A stretch of DNA of 64,000 nucleotides from Ga0077555 sp050250755 (GTDB lineage: Bacteria > Pseudomonadota > Alphaproteobacteria > Rhizobiales > Hyphomicrobiaceae): contig JBFWOB010000011.1 of NCBI GenBank assembly GCA_050250755.1, positions 71,530 through 135,529 of the forward strand, written 5' to 3'. Numbering within the stretch: the first letter of the stretch is position 1; each line of letters begins with the position of its first letter. Below are positions 26,171 to 36,393 of this stretch, one piece after another. A model generated the notes under the pieces. It had not been told where the DNA came from. It did no database searches and was given only the letters and a program-made list of their open reading frames with translations. A program made the translations under genes and the position numbers.

Positions 26171-27736
26171 ATGAATGAAAACTCAATCGAGCCTGCGCCG
26201 AGTGCGGTTGGCTCTAATAGCAAGACGTCCTTATTGAATCACTCGGCGCGCCGCATTCTCTTTGGCGTTTCGGCTGCTGCGCTGCTAGCCGGCAGTATTG
26301 CTTTCGGTGTCGACGCACGAGCCCCAACTGCCTTGTTTGCGCCCGAAAGCGCGGCAGGCGCGCAAGCCGTCGCTGGACAAGCAGCCGTTCCCGGCTTCTC
26401 TGATCTCGTGACAGCGGTCAAGCCCGCCGTCGTCTCGGTTCGTGTGAAAGCGCGCGGCGATGCAAGCGAAGTTTCGGGCATGACGGGCGAAAATCCGTTC
26501 GAAGGCACGCCGTTCGAAAAATTCTTCAAGGACTTCCAATCGCAGAATGGCCGCAACGGGAAAATGACGCCTCAGGCTCAGCCCTTGATTCAAGGCCAGG
26601 GCTCCGGCTTTTTCGTCAGCGCCGACGGTTACATCGTGACGAACAACCATGTGGTGAACAATGCCGTCGAGGTCGAAGTCGTGGCCGATTCCGGCACGAC
26701 ATATAAGGCTCGCGTCATCGGCACCGATTCCAAGACCGATCTCGCGCTGATCAAGGTCGACGGCAAGAATGATTTTCCGTTCGTCAAGCTCGCTGGCGAC
26801 AAGCCCCGAGTCGGTGAGTGGGTCGTCGCGATGGGCAATCCCTTCGGTCTCGGCGGCACGGTAACGGCCGGCATCATATCGGCGGAAGGACGCGACATCG
26901 GCTCGGGTCCCTATGATGACTTCATCCAGATCGATGCGCCTGTGAACCGCGGCAACTCGGGCGGCCCGACGTTCAACCTGAAGGGTGAGGTGATTGGCGT
27001 GAACACCGCCATTTACTCGCCATCGGGCGGTTCGGTCGGGATTGCCTTCGACATTCCCGCGGCGACGGTCAAAGCCATCATCCCGCAACTGCAACAGAAC
27101 GGATACGTTTCGCGCGGCTGGCTCGGCGTCGCCATCCAACCGGTCACCCAAAGCATCGCTGATGCCCTCGGCCTCGATAAAGCCGAAGGCGCGCTCATCT
27201 CTGCACCTCAGGTGGGTACCCCCGCGGCCAAAGCCGGCTTGAAGTCCGGTGATGTGATCGTGTCGTTCGACGGAGCGCCGGTGAAGGATGCCCGTGATCT
27301 CGCCAAGCGCGTTGCAACGGAGGGCGCCGGCAAGAGCGTCAAGCTCGGTGTTGTCCGGGAAGGTAAGCGCACCGATCTCTCGGTTACTCTGGCGCAGATG
27401 AAAGAAAAGCAGGCCAAGAAAGTCGCCTCGAACGATACGGATGCGCACCCGTCGTTCGAAAATCTCGGCCTCGCCGTCGCGCCCTCCGACGAGGTTCAGG
27501 GCGCTGGCAAGGATGGCCTTGCCGTCATCGAAGTGTCACCCAATGGCGCGGCCGCCGAGGCCGGGCTGGAGCCGGGCGATATCATCCTGAAGGCCGGCTC
27601 GACATCGATCGCGAGCGCCGGCGATCTCCAGAATGCACTCGAACATGCCAAAGAGGCGGGTCGCTCGAAGGCACTCCTTCTCGTCCGCCGTCAAACAGCC
27701 GAGCACTACGTCGCGGTTCCAGTGGCGGCCGGCTGA
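26171..27736 (+). CDS. degP: Do/DegP family periplasmic serine endopeptidase
   Basis: Periplasmic protease/chaperone for misfolded envelope proteins. The 521-residue protein begins with a cytoplasmic segment and a hydrophobic export/anchor helix (about 29-46), then the trypsin-like domain with triad His160 (TNNHVV), Asp190 (TDLALI) and Ser263 (NRGNSGGP), and two PDZ domains (about 315-400 and 430-515). GGAG lies upstream of the ATG. Two inverted repeats in the promoter region suggest regulation. The DegQ/MucD paralogues are the alternatives for naming. Confidence 0.93.
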   Translation: MNENSIEPAPSAVGSNSKTSLLNHSARRILFGVSAAALLAGSIAFGVDARAPTALFAPESAAGAQAVAGQAAVPGFSDLVTAVKPAVVSVRVKARGDASEVSGMTGENPFEGTPFEKFFKDFQSQNGRNGKMTPQAQPLIQGQGSGFFVSADGYIVTNNHVVNNAVEVEVVADSGTTYKARVIGTDSKTDLALIKVDGKNDFPFVKLAGDKPRVGEWVVAMGNPFGLGGTVTAGIISAEGRDIGSGPYDDFIQIDAPVNRGNSGGPTFNLKGEVIGVNTAIYSPSGGSVGIAFDIPAATVKAIIPQLQQNGYVSRGWLGVAIQPVTQSIADALGLDKAEGALISAPQVGTPAAKAGLKSGDVIVSFDGAPVKDARDLAKRVATEGAGKSVKLGVVREGKRTDLSVTLAQMKEKQAKKVASNDTDAHPSFENLGLAVAPSDEVQGAGKDGLAVIEVSPNGAAAEAGLEPGDIILKAGSTSIASAGDLQNALEHAKEAGRSKALLLVRRQTAEHYVAVPVAAG

Positions 27737-27753
27737 GAGACGGAAGGGAGGGG

Positions 27754-27791
27754 CTCGGAGGTCGGGACTGCCAGTGGTCTCGGCCTCCGAG
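27754..27791. terminator. Weak hairpin between degP and nitrilase genes
   Basis: CTCGGAGG and CCTCCGAG form an 8-bp stem around a 22-base loop, followed by TTTA on the plus strand. It lies between convergent genes. Confidence 0.4.
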
Positions 27792-27799
27792 TTTACGAC

Positions 27800-28630
27800 T
27801 TAATCGACCTTTAGGCGGCGGTGCGCGTTCATCGGGATCAGCCCGCGCACGCGCGCGATCTGGGCGCGGTCGATCAAAGCCGACGCGTATCCGACGCCAT
27901 CCGAGCACCGGGCGACCACGTGTCCCCATGGATCCGCGACGAGACTGTGGCCATAGCTCTGCCGCACACCGCCCTTTCCGTCGACAAACGGTCCGTACTG
28001 GCCGGGCGCCACGATGTAGCACTGTGTCTCGATGGCACGTGCGCGAAGCAGAACCTCCCAGTGATCCTTTCCGGTTTGCACCGTGAACGACGACGGCACC
28101 ATGATCACGTCGCACCCTTGCTTTGCTAGCGTGAGATAAAGCTCTGCAAAGCGCATGTCGTAGCAGATCGTACAGCCGATTTTCAGTCCCTCGAGATCAT
28201 AAGTGACTACGTCGGAGCCCGCACGGATAGTGTCGCTCTCGTTATAGGGCGTGCCATCTGGTGCCGTGATGTCGAACATATGAATCTTGCGATAGCGCAC
28301 CACCTCGCGCCCAGATCGGTCGAAGACGCACGTCGTATTGTAGACTTGGCGCTCGGAGCCTGGGATCGACTCGATCATGCTGCCGCCGTGCACCCAGACG
28401 CCGTGACGCTTCGCGAGGCTCGCCAGCACTTCCCATGCCGGTCCGCCGGGGATCTGATCCGCCTCCCGCACCTTGTCCGCCGTGGTGCCGCCGCGCCAAC
28501 TCCAAACCTCCGGTAGCACGACGATGTCGGGCCGATCGCTCGCGACGGCACGCTCGATGAGCTCGGTCGCCTGGGCGGTGTTCTTCCCCTTGTCGCTAAT
28601 CGAGTTGGTCTGGATGACGGTGACTTTCAT
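27800..28630 (-). CDS. Carbon-nitrogen hydrolase (nitrilase superfamily)
   Basis: A 276-residue amidase-like enzyme with the complete Glu-Lys-Cys triad: Glu41 (LPEVW), Lys115 (YRKIHMFD) and Cys156 (TICYDMRF). This layout is close to the Nit1/Nit2 and omega-amidase group, which deaminates 2-oxo acid amides or deaminated glutathione. The substrate is not proven. The chosen ATG gives the family N-terminus MKVTVIQ. Divergent from a DUF3237 gene, 66 bases apart. Confidence 0.9.
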   Translation of the reverse strand: MKVTVIQTNSISDKGKNTAQATELIERAVASDRPDIVVLPEVWSWRGGTTADKVREADQIPGGPAWEVLASLAKRHGVWVHGGSMIESIPGSERQVYNTTCVFDRSGREVVRYRKIHMFDITAPDGTPYNESDTIRAGSDVVTYDLEGLKIGCTICYDMRFAELYLTLAKQGCDVIMVPSSFTVQTGKDHWEVLLRARAIETQCYIVAPGQYGPFVDGKGGVRQSYGHSLVADPWGHVVARCSDGVGYASALIDRAQIARVRGLIPMNAHRRLKVD

Positions 28631-28696
28631 GGCGCACCCCTGGCATGCTGATCTGCGAGACCATACACCGACGACCACCAAGCCAAGGAGACCCCG

Positions 28697-29155
28697 ATGC
28701 AGTCACTCAGATCCGAGTACCTCTTCACATTCACGATCGGCGTAACCGCGCTACACGACATCGGCGCGGCACCGGCGGGAGGGCTGCACATCGACATGCT
28801 CGGCAAGGGCACGTTCGAGGGGCCACGGCTCAAGGGCGAGGTGATTGGCGGCGGCATGGACATGAAGCGGTTGCGTGGTGACGGATCCATGGGCCCGAAC
28901 GTGCGGCTTGTCCTGCGGACGGACGACAACGCGCTGATCTTCATGCACTACACCGGAGTCCGGTACGGTCCTGCCGAAGTGATGGCTCGGATCGCGCGCG
29001 GCGAGAGCGTCGACCCGAGCGAATATTATCTGCGCAATACGCCCTACTTCGAGACGTCCGCGCCGCGTTACGATTGGCTCAACCGCATCGTCGCCGTGGG
29101 CGTCGGCCGGCGCATGCCGGATCACGCGGCCTACGACGTGTTCCAGATACTTTGA
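28697..29155 (+). CDS. DUF3237 domain protein
   Basis: A 152-residue protein matching DUF3237 (FTFTIGVTALHDIG at the start, GVRYGPAEVM in the middle, and a C-terminal ETSAPRYDWLNRIVAVGVG). The family is a small beta-barrel of unknown function often near catabolic enzymes. No signal peptide. It shares a short divergent promoter region with the nitrilase gene. Confidence 0.85.
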   Translation: MQSLRSEYLFTFTIGVTALHDIGAAPAGGLHIDMLGKGTFEGPRLKGEVIGGGMDMKRLRGDGSMGPNVRLVLRTDDNALIFMHYTGVRYGPAEVMARIARGESVDPSEYYLRNTPYFETSAPRYDWLNRIVAVGVGRRMPDHAAYDVFQIL

Positions 29156-29217
29156 AGCTATGCGACGAGCGCTGCAGCCCGCAGCGCTCGCCGGACGTGC
29201 ATCGCGTGAGCCCAAGC

Positions 29218-29565
29218 TCAGGCCGGCTCACGGTCGCCGCGGGTGGTCGGCTGCGAGATGACCAGGAACTCGACCGGCTCCGGACCGCCGTTGATGGCCT
29301 GATGCGGCGTGAGCGGCGCAATCTCGAGGCCGCTTCCGGCCGATACGGTGTGGACCGCGCCATCCACCTCGAGCGTCAACGTACCCTTCAGGATGAAGAA
29401 AAACTGACGCGCTTTGGCATGGCGATGACGTACTTCCTGGCGTCCGGCCGGCATTCTCTCGTGGATGACGCTCATATCGCCGCGATCGACCAGACGCCAT
29501 CCGTCGCAATCGCCGCCCCAGACGTAGTGCTCCGCATTGGCCTTGCTGATCGGCACTTCAGGCAT
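29218..29565 (-). CDS. Single-domain cupin protein
   Basis: A 115-residue cupin: metal-site motif 1 around HRHAKARQFFFILKG (histidines near 47-49, Gln/Phe variant) and motif 2 around PLTPHQAIN near residue 86. Such proteins are isomerases, dioxygenases or binding proteins. No neighbour defines the substrate. It is in the same direction as the upstream M48 gene, 45 bases apart. Confidence 0.85.
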   Translation of the reverse strand: MPEVPISKANAEHYVWGGDCDGWRLVDRGDMSVIHERMPAGRQEVRHRHAKARQFFFILKGTLTLEVDGAVHTVSAGSGLEIAPLTPHQAINGGPEPVEFLVISQPTTRGDREPA

Positions 29566-29610
29566 GTCGATTGCTTCTCCGCCATTCCAGGTGGTCGCTG
29601 CGCCAAGCGA

Positions 29611-30528
29611 TCACTGCGGCTGCCGATGGCCATTCAAGAGCGGCTGCAGCTGAATCGATCCCGGGAACGGCGGTGGTGTGGGCGTGCCGGCTGCTCGCGC
29701 CGCCTTGGCTCGATCGTAGAGCGGTGCGACGTCCTTCAAGTTGTCCTTGATGAGCTTGATCCGTGTATCGCCCGCCGGATGGGTCGAAAGCCATTGCGGT
29801 GGCGCGCCTTTCGCAGCGGCGCTCATCTTCTCCCAAAGGGGAATGCCGGCGGCCGGATCGTAGCCCGCACGCGCGGCGAGCTCCATGCCGATCAGGTCCG
29901 CTTCCAGTTCGTCGCTGCGTGAAAAGCGCAGCGTCAGCAGATTGCCGCCTGCTGCGCCGATCATTTCGCCAGCGCCCCCTCCGAAGATCAACGAGCCTAT
30001 GAGGCGCCCGCCGACATTTGTCAGCGTCGTCTTGGCTGCTCGTTCACGTGCGTGTTCGCGAAGGGCGTGCGCAATTTCGTGGCCCATCACGATGGCGACT
30101 TCGTCGTCCGTCAGCCGCAGCTTGTCGAGAATGCCCGTGAAAAACGCGATTTTTCCGCCCGGCATGCAGAACGCATTGATGTTCCCGGACCGGATCAGGG
30201 CAACCTCCCATTGCCAGTCCTTAGCGCGCGGGTTCCATTTATGGGCGTGCGGGAGAAGGTCTTTTGCGATGCGCTTCAGCCGTGCGTTTTGTGGGTGGTC
30301 CGCCGGTAGGAGCGCGCCCTTGGCTGTCGCCTGCCGCTTCAATGTGCCGTATTGTTGCAGTGCGGCATTCTCGAGAGACTCGGCCGGGACGAGTTTGCGC
30401 ACGAAGGAGGGATTGCCCACCTTGACGCCAAGGTTGTCGTCCACTGGCGCGGGCGTCTGCGCCTTGGCCGCGAACGTAAAGGCCGTGAGCAGGGCGGCCA
30501 CTGCACCACAAATCAAGCGCCTTTGCAT
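29611..30528 (-). CDS. Exported M48 family metalloprotease
   Basis: A 305-residue periplasmic protease with a signal peptide (residues 1-23, FTFAAKAQ). Zinc site: HEIAH at 150-154 and Glu207 in ELEAD. This is the soluble, BepA/LoiP-like form of the family, linked in E. coli to outer-membrane protein quality control. A Pro-rich tail follows. The ATG chosen starts the signal peptide; the longer open frame adds non-family sequence. Confidence 0.9.
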   Translation of the reverse strand: MQRRLICGAVAALLTAFTFAAKAQTPAPVDDNLGVKVGNPSFVRKLVPAESLENAALQQYGTLKRQATAKGALLPADHPQNARLKRIAKDLLPHAHKWNPRAKDWQWEVALIRSGNINAFCMPGGKIAFFTGILDKLRLTDDEVAIVMGHEIAHALREHARERAAKTTLTNVGGRLIGSLIFGGGAGEMIGAAGGNLLTLRFSRSDELEADLIGMELAARAGYDPAAGIPLWEKMSAAAKGAPPQWLSTHPAGDTRIKLIKDNLKDVAPLYDRAKAARAAGTPTPPPFPGSIQLQPLLNGHRQPQ

Positions 30529-30655
30529 GACGCGGTATGTCCATCGTTGGGAGCGGCAATCTCCAGGCTTCAATTCAAGTGTAACGTGGAGACGACCTTT
30601 GATCCACGCCATGATCACCGCATAATGTGACGTTGCGGCATCTGGAGTTCATCGC

Positions 30656-31837
<1,182 letters not shown>

Positions 31838-31925
31838 CGCTCTCCGCGCTTGGTGCTGTCGGTCAATGGCGACGTTCCCTGCCCGTGAAGGGAGGGGAAG
31901 TCGCCGAGCCATGCCGTAAGCAGGT

Positions 31926-32960
31926 TTAGTTTCCGATTCGGTAAACTTTCTCTGCCGTGCCGCGGAACATCGCGGACTTCTCGTCATTGGAGAATCCCTT
32001 GGCGAGGATCTTGAATGAATTCCAGAGTACCGTGTAGCTGCAGGACAGCTTGTCGACGGGGAAGTTGCTCTCGAACATCGAGCGGGACGGGCCGAATTTC
32101 TCGATCGCATAGTCGAAGTAGCGGCGCGTCGCGTCGGCCAGCTCCTGGCTCGTCGGCGGTTTGGGCCGCTCGTGCCAGTCGTAGCCGTTCACTTCCATAT
32201 TGAGGCCGCCGAGCTTCACGTGCACGTTCTCACACGCCGCAATCTCGTCAATCTTGGCTTTCCAGTCGGCGAAAACCTCATCTGCCTTGCCTTTGTAGGG
32301 GCCAATGCCGATCGGACCGCCGAAGTGATCCAGTATGAGCGTGGTGTCGGGGAAGGCGCGGGCGAGGCTTATGGCATCGGGGATTTGCGTGTGCGCACAC
32401 CAAACCTCGAATGAAAGCTTCCGCGGGGCGAGATGCTTGAAGCCCTGCCGGAAGTCTTCGCGCAGCAATAGGCCTTCAGGTGGCTGCGTACGATGGTTCT
32501 CGACCTCGGGGCTCGCGTGCCAGAAAGCGCCTCGGCGGATGCCGCGAAAACGTCCATTCCCCGCCGCGATCTGGGCATCGAGCACATCGCCTGCGGCATC
32601 GCCGATGCGCAGGTCGCATGTGCCAATGATGGCGGCTGCGATCCGCGCTTTCCCATAGCCGCCAGACGCGCTCATGGCGGCTATGCCGTTGACGAATTCG
32701 GTCTCGCCGACGCAGCGAAAATTTTCAGGCCCATCCGCACGGAACATCGCGCCGCACTCGATGAATACGGTCGAAACGACATTATGGCCGCTCGACACAT
32801 CGGCAACGATCTCGTCCAGAAGGTAGCGAGGCTGAATGTTTTTCGGCCTCGCCCGGGTATCCCAAAGGTGATGGTGCGGATCGCAAATCGGCAAGTCCGG
32901 CTCGAGCGCAGTCTCCTGCACCTGTTCGAGCCATGCGTGGTTGGTTGAGTGCGCCGCCAT
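31926..32960 (-). CDS. Amidohydrolase_2 family metal-dependent hydrolase
   Basis: A 344-residue TIM-barrel hydrolase. CDPHHHLWD at 26-34 supplies the first metal/substrate histidines, LDHFGGP the middle strand, and FESNFPVDK near the end the catalytic Asp. The pattern resembles 2-pyrone-4,6-dicarboxylate lactonase, a lactone hydrolase of aromatic degradation, but other amidohydrolases look alike. It is the left border of a group of acyl-CoA-type genes up to 39 kb, though on the opposite strand to the first of them. Confidence 0.85.
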   Translation of the reverse strand: MAAHSTNHAWLEQVQETALEPDLPICDPHHHLWDTRARPKNIQPRYLLDEIVADVSSGHNVVSTVFIECGAMFRADGPENFRCVGETEFVNGIAAMSASGGYGKARIAAAIIGTCDLRIGDAAGDVLDAQIAAGNGRFRGIRRGAFWHASPEVENHRTQPPEGLLLREDFRQGFKHLAPRKLSFEVWCAHTQIPDAISLARAFPDTTLILDHFGGPIGIGPYKGKADEVFADWKAKIDEIAACENVHVKLGGLNMEVNGYDWHERPKPPTSQELADATRRYFDYAIEKFGPSRSMFESNFPVDKLSCSYTVLWNSFKILAKGFSNDEKSAMFRGTAEKVYRIGN

Positions 32961-33080
32961 GACATTTCTCCCGAGATGATTGCGGGAGAAAGTCTAACTG
33001 GAATATTGCAGTGGGTCGCTCATCGAATGAAAGTTGCCCTCACGTCGACAGCGCTTCGGGAGGGCAGACGCCCACATCCA

Positions 33081-33296
33081 TCAGAGCTTTTTGTTCACAG
33101 TGTCAGCGACTTTGTTGGCGGCACCCTTCACCGCGTCCTTCGCTTCGCCAACCTTTTGCTGCGCCTTGCCCTTGATCTGCTGGACATTGCCTTCGGCTTG
33201 CATTTGCTCGTTGCCGATGGCCTTGCCAACGCCTTCCTTGATCTTCCCGCCAACCTGATTTGCGGCCCCTTTGATCTTGTCTGTCGTGCTGCCCAT
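33081..33296 (-). CDS. CsbD family stress protein (second copy)
   Basis: A 71-residue Lys/Ala/Gln-rich CsbD protein with degenerate repeats (DKIKGAANQVGGKIKEG, VKGAANKVADTVNKK), predicted to be mostly unordered or amphipathic helix. It is only distantly like the copy at 21676. Two ATGs stand in a row after GGGAG; the second (33296) has seven-base spacing and is used, 33299 is the alternative. A GGAAC-N16-CGTT promoter lies 48 bases upstream. Confidence 0.85.
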   Translation of the reverse strand: MGSTTDKIKGAANQVGGKIKEGVGKAIGNEQMQAEGNVQQIKGKAQQKVGEAKDAVKGAANKVADTVNKKL

Positions 33297-33344
33297 CATC
33301 GATCTCCCAGATGTGCGCTGCGGTATTGCATTCGCGACGGGTTG

Positions 33345-33369
33345 AACGACGGCGCAGCCAAAAGGTTCC
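33345..33369 (-). promoter_or_regulatory. EcfG-type general stress promoter of second csbD
   Basis: Minus strand: GGAAC (complement of 33365-33369), 16 bases, CGTT (complement of 33345-33348), the same spacing as for the first csbD gene. The rest of the gap 33297-33623, up to the divergent DUF35 gene, shows nothing else recognisable. Confidence 0.65.
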
Positions 33370-33623
33370 TGCAACCGATGTTTCGAAAGCGGGAAACCTT
33401 GAGACGCGCTTGGTTTTCGCGTTTCGATAAGCGGATTTCGAAGAGTTTGCCGGCAACTTATCGGAACGCGACTTCTGGGCTCTCAGGTGGCGAGGCTGCC
33501 GATCGTTCGGCGACAGATGCCCACGGAGCGCTCTCGACAGTGGACCGGTGCCAGTCGCCATGCCACCCTGCCGCCCGTGTTGGCCGCAGAGCCGTGCGCT
33601 GTTTGACTGAGGACCATGCCGTC

Positions 33624-34064
33624 ATGGGCGATTGGAGCAAAGTGACGAGACCGATCCCGGTCCCGAACGAATGGACGAAGCCGTTCTGGGAGGCCGCGCG
33701 ACGCGGTGTTTTGGAACTGCAGCGATGTCAGAGCTGCGGGCATTTCCAGCACCCGCCCTACGCGACGTGCCTCAAGTGCATGAGCATCGATCTGAAGTTC
33801 GAGCCGGTGCGCGGCGATGGCGCAATCTATGCCTACACAATCATGAATCACGCTGGGGACAAGCGCTTTGCGCCGGTGGTGCCGTACGCCAGCATTATCG
33901 TGGAACTCGACGAAGCGCCCGGAGCATTGCTGGCGGGGAATCTGCTTGGTGTGCCCCATACGGAGGCCAAGGTCGGCCGCCGCGTCCAGGTGGTCTTCGA
34001 GAGACTGAACGACGACATCACGCTGCCGCAGTTCCGCCTCGCCGGCGCGACGCCTGCCCAATAA
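33624..34064 (+). CDS. Zn-ribbon OB-fold protein (DUF35 family)
   Basis: A 146-residue protein with a rubredoxin-like zinc ribbon (Cys35, Cys38, Cys49, Cys52 in CQSCG and CLKC) and a following OB-fold (about 60-140). DUF35 proteins partner thiolase-like enzymes; in steroid degradation the DUF35 part of ChsH2 binds the aldolase Ltp2. The thiolase-like gene follows after 12 bases, so a heteromeric complex is likely. GAGGA lies ten bases before the ATG. Confidence 0.9.
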   Translation: MGDWSKVTRPIPVPNEWTKPFWEAARRGVLELQRCQSCGHFQHPPYATCLKCMSIDLKFEPVRGDGAIYAYTIMNHAGDKRFAPVVPYASIIVELDEAPGALLAGNLLGVPHTEAKVGRRVQVVFERLNDDITLPQFRLAGATPAQ

Positions 34065-34076
34065 AGGAATGCCCGC

Positions 34077-35261
34077 ATGTGGGAGAACCGATGCAAGATC
34101 GCGATCAGCGGCGTGGGGTATTCGAAGGTCACGCGATCCTCTGAAATTCCGCTCGCGGCGCACGCTCTGACGGCCGTGAAGGAAGCGGTCGCAGATTCAG
34201 GCCTGCGCATGGAGGACATCGACGGCCTGTCGACCTATCCGGAGCTTCCTGCAACCGGCCATGCGGAGGTCGACGGCATTTCCGTTGTGTCGGTCAACTG
34301 CATGATGGCGATGCTGAAGCTGCCGAACCTGACCTGGCACATGCAGGTGGGCAGCAACAACATCGGCGGTGCCGTGCAGACGGCTGCCAACGCGCTGCTC
34401 GCGGGTATGTGCAAATACGTTGTCGTCTGGCGCGCGATGCACAATCCGAAGGGCACCTATCAGAACCTGCCCGGCGCGCAGGCTCCGGGGCCGTTGCAGT
34501 TCACGGCGCCCTATGGCTTCGGGGGGCCGGGTCAGCACATGGCCGTCGCCTACACGCGGTATCTGGAACGGCACAACCAGAGTCGCGACAAGATGGTGAC
34601 GCTGGCCCTTACTCAACGCGAGCATACGCAGCACAACCCGCACGCCTATTTCCACGGCACGCCGCTGACGCGTGAGGATTACTTCAACTCGCGCATGGTC
34701 GCCTATCCGTTCTGCCTGTTCGACTGCGATATCCCAGTGCAGGGCGCTGTGGCGATCGTGATGACGACAGCAGACCGGGCACGGGATCTGAAGCCGAAGC
34801 CCGCCTATCTGGCCGGCTATGGCCAGAGGCTGCATTTCGAGGTGGCCGGACGTATCGGTAGTCTGGCGAACTATATGGAGGGTGGCGCCAGCTCCGCGAA
34901 GCTGACGTGGGAGCGCTCCGGCTTCAGCCCGAAAGACGTTGACGTGGCGCAGATCTATGACGGCTTCTCGGCGTCTGTGATCTACGGATTGGAATCCTAC
35001 GGCTTCTGCAAGGAAGGGGAGGCGTTGGACTTCATCCAGGACGGCCGCATCGAACTCGACGGCGAGCTACCGCTCAACACGTTCGGCGGCAGCCTCGGGA
35101 CGGGTCGCATTCATGGGCTGTGGCATATCATCGAAGGTGCGCTGCAGGCCTCTGGCCGGGCAGGTTCGCGGCAGGTCAAGGACGTCAATGTCTCATTCGT
35201 GGGGGCCAGCGCGCCGATCGTGACCGGCACCACATTCATCTTCGTGCGCGAGCCTTACTGA
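34077..35261 (+). CDS. Thiolase-fold protein lacking the nucleophilic Cys (Ltp2/SCP-x-like)
   Basis: A 394-residue thiolase superfamily member. The N-terminal helix that normally bears the acyl-accepting Cys reads MQVGSNNIGGAVQTAANALL (89-108), with no cysteine; the C-terminal GRIHGLWH replaces the usual GHPxGA region. YDGFSASVIYGLESYGFC is typical of the lipid-transfer-protein branch. In Ltp2 the same fold, together with a DUF35 partner, performs retro-aldol cleavage of an acyl-CoA rather than thiolysis. I infer an aldolase-like role; the substrate is unknown. Cotranscribed with the DUF35 gene. Confidence 0.82.
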   Translation: MWENRCKIAISGVGYSKVTRSSEIPLAAHALTAVKEAVADSGLRMEDIDGLSTYPELPATGHAEVDGISVVSVNCMMAMLKLPNLTWHMQVGSNNIGGAVQTAANALLAGMCKYVVVWRAMHNPKGTYQNLPGAQAPGPLQFTAPYGFGGPGQHMAVAYTRYLERHNQSRDKMVTLALTQREHTQHNPHAYFHGTPLTREDYFNSRMVAYPFCLFDCDIPVQGAVAIVMTTADRARDLKPKPAYLAGYGQRLHFEVAGRIGSLANYMEGGASSAKLTWERSGFSPKDVDVAQIYDGFSASVIYGLESYGFCKEGEALDFIQDGRIELDGELPLNTFGGSLGTGRIHGLWHIIEGALQASGRAGSRQVKDVNVSFVGASAPIVTGTTFIFVREPY

Positions 35262-35276
35262 GGAGCCGTCGCGGCA

Positions 35277-36026
35277 ATGACATGGGGAGGCTCGCGCGGG
35301 AGCGAACGCGCTGTCGTGCTCGTCCACAGCTCCGATCTGCACATCGACGATGGTGCGGAGCCCGGTCGATATCACGGTCTCGAGGGCCTGCGCTTTGTGC
35401 TCAAGGCCGCGCACGATGTGAACGCAGATGCGGTTTTGCTGGCCGGTGACACGTTCGACAATGGCAGAGTGTCGGAAGCCGTGGCGCGGCAGGCCGGATC
35501 AATTCTCAATGAGGCCCGCGTTCCCGTGATTGTGCTACCGGGTAACCATGACCCGGCGATGTCCGGAGGCATCTTTCATCGCACCGGGATTGCGGCGGCG
35601 GGGCCGGCAATGGTCATGGGGCATACGCACGATGAGGCAATACGCCTGCCGGGCCTCGATCTGGAGGTTCTTGGCCGGGCGCATCGCAGTTATCGCGACA
35701 TGCCGCCCTTACCTGCCGTCGCCAAACGCACGACGCGCTGGCAGATCATCATCGCGCACGGTCACTATGTGCCGGCGGAGGATTGGGAGAGCGAAGCCCA
35801 TCGCTCCTGGCGCATCAGCACCGAAGACCTGAGCGCAACTGGCGTGGACTATATCGCGCTCGGACACTGGGATCGGCCGACGCCTGTCGGCAACGGTGCG
35901 GTGCGCGCCTATTACTCCGGCGCGCCGGATCTCGCGCAGACGGTCAACGTCATCCGCCTAGAGCCGGACGCAGGCGTCTCGGTCGAGCGCCAGCCGCTGG
36001 GGATGCCCTACCCGCGGCGCTGGTAG
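35277..36026 (+). CDS. Metallophosphoesterase
   Basis: A 249-residue calcineurin-like phosphoesterase: SSDLHID (Asp20, His22), LLAGDTFDN, LPGNHDP, IIAHGHY and GHWDRP provide the two-metal site in the usual order. It follows the thiolase-like gene by 15 bases and is probably in the same operon, which is an unusual partner for acyl-CoA enzymes. The layout is somewhat like DNA-repair exonuclease (SbcD-type) phosphoesterases. The substrate is unknown. Confidence 0.85.
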   Translation: MTWGGSRGSERAVVLVHSSDLHIDDGAEPGRYHGLEGLRFVLKAAHDVNADAVLLAGDTFDNGRVSEAVARQAGSILNEARVPVIVLPGNHDPAMSGGIFHRTGIAAAGPAMVMGHTHDEAIRLPGLDLEVLGRAHRSYRDMPPLPAVAKRTTRWQIIIAHGHYVPAEDWESEAHRSWRISTEDLSATGVDYIALGHWDRPTPVGNGAVRAYYSGAPDLAQTVNVIRLEPDAGVSVERQPLGMPYPRRW

Positions 36027-36393
36027 GCCTGCGACATCTACCTCCTGCGCGCCCGTCCGGTTCAACACGCGAGAAGTTCCACCCGTACTCGTGTGGGATG
36101 CTCGGCCAAAGCGCCTCCAATCTGCCGCTTTAGCTTCGCGCGACAACGCCTTGTTATTGTGTCGTCCCCGCGAAGGCGAGGCCCCACGTGCATCAACCAG
36201 AAACAACCGCTCGTGGGTGACCGCCTGCGCGGGCATGACGTTTCTGTTGAGTGGCTCTCGGGCATGATCAACGAAGCTGGCGAGCTTCCGGAATGCGCGC
36301 CTGAACGTGAGGACTTGAGAGGATCGCCCAAGGCGGGGTGGCCTATGAGCAGGCGCGGTATGCGCAGTTGCAAACAGTCGGGGTCCGGACGCT
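36027..36393. repeat. Intergenic gap with a REP-like imperfect palindrome
   Basis: GTCGTCCCCGCGAAGGCGAG (36161-36180) faces an inverted relative at 36221-36239 (CCGCCTGCGCGGGCATGAC), with an inner CCCACG/CGTGGG pair (36183-36188, 36212-36217). The roughly 79-bp unit resembles paired REP/BIME elements of alphaproteobacteria. It lies between convergent genes; no coding frame is convincing here. Confidence 0.5.

Noticed and set aside
32949..33623. 225-codon upstream extension of the DUF35 gene frame
   Set aside because: The extension is antisense to the second csbD gene and its promoter and has no family resemblance; the zinc-ribbon protein starts normally at 33624.
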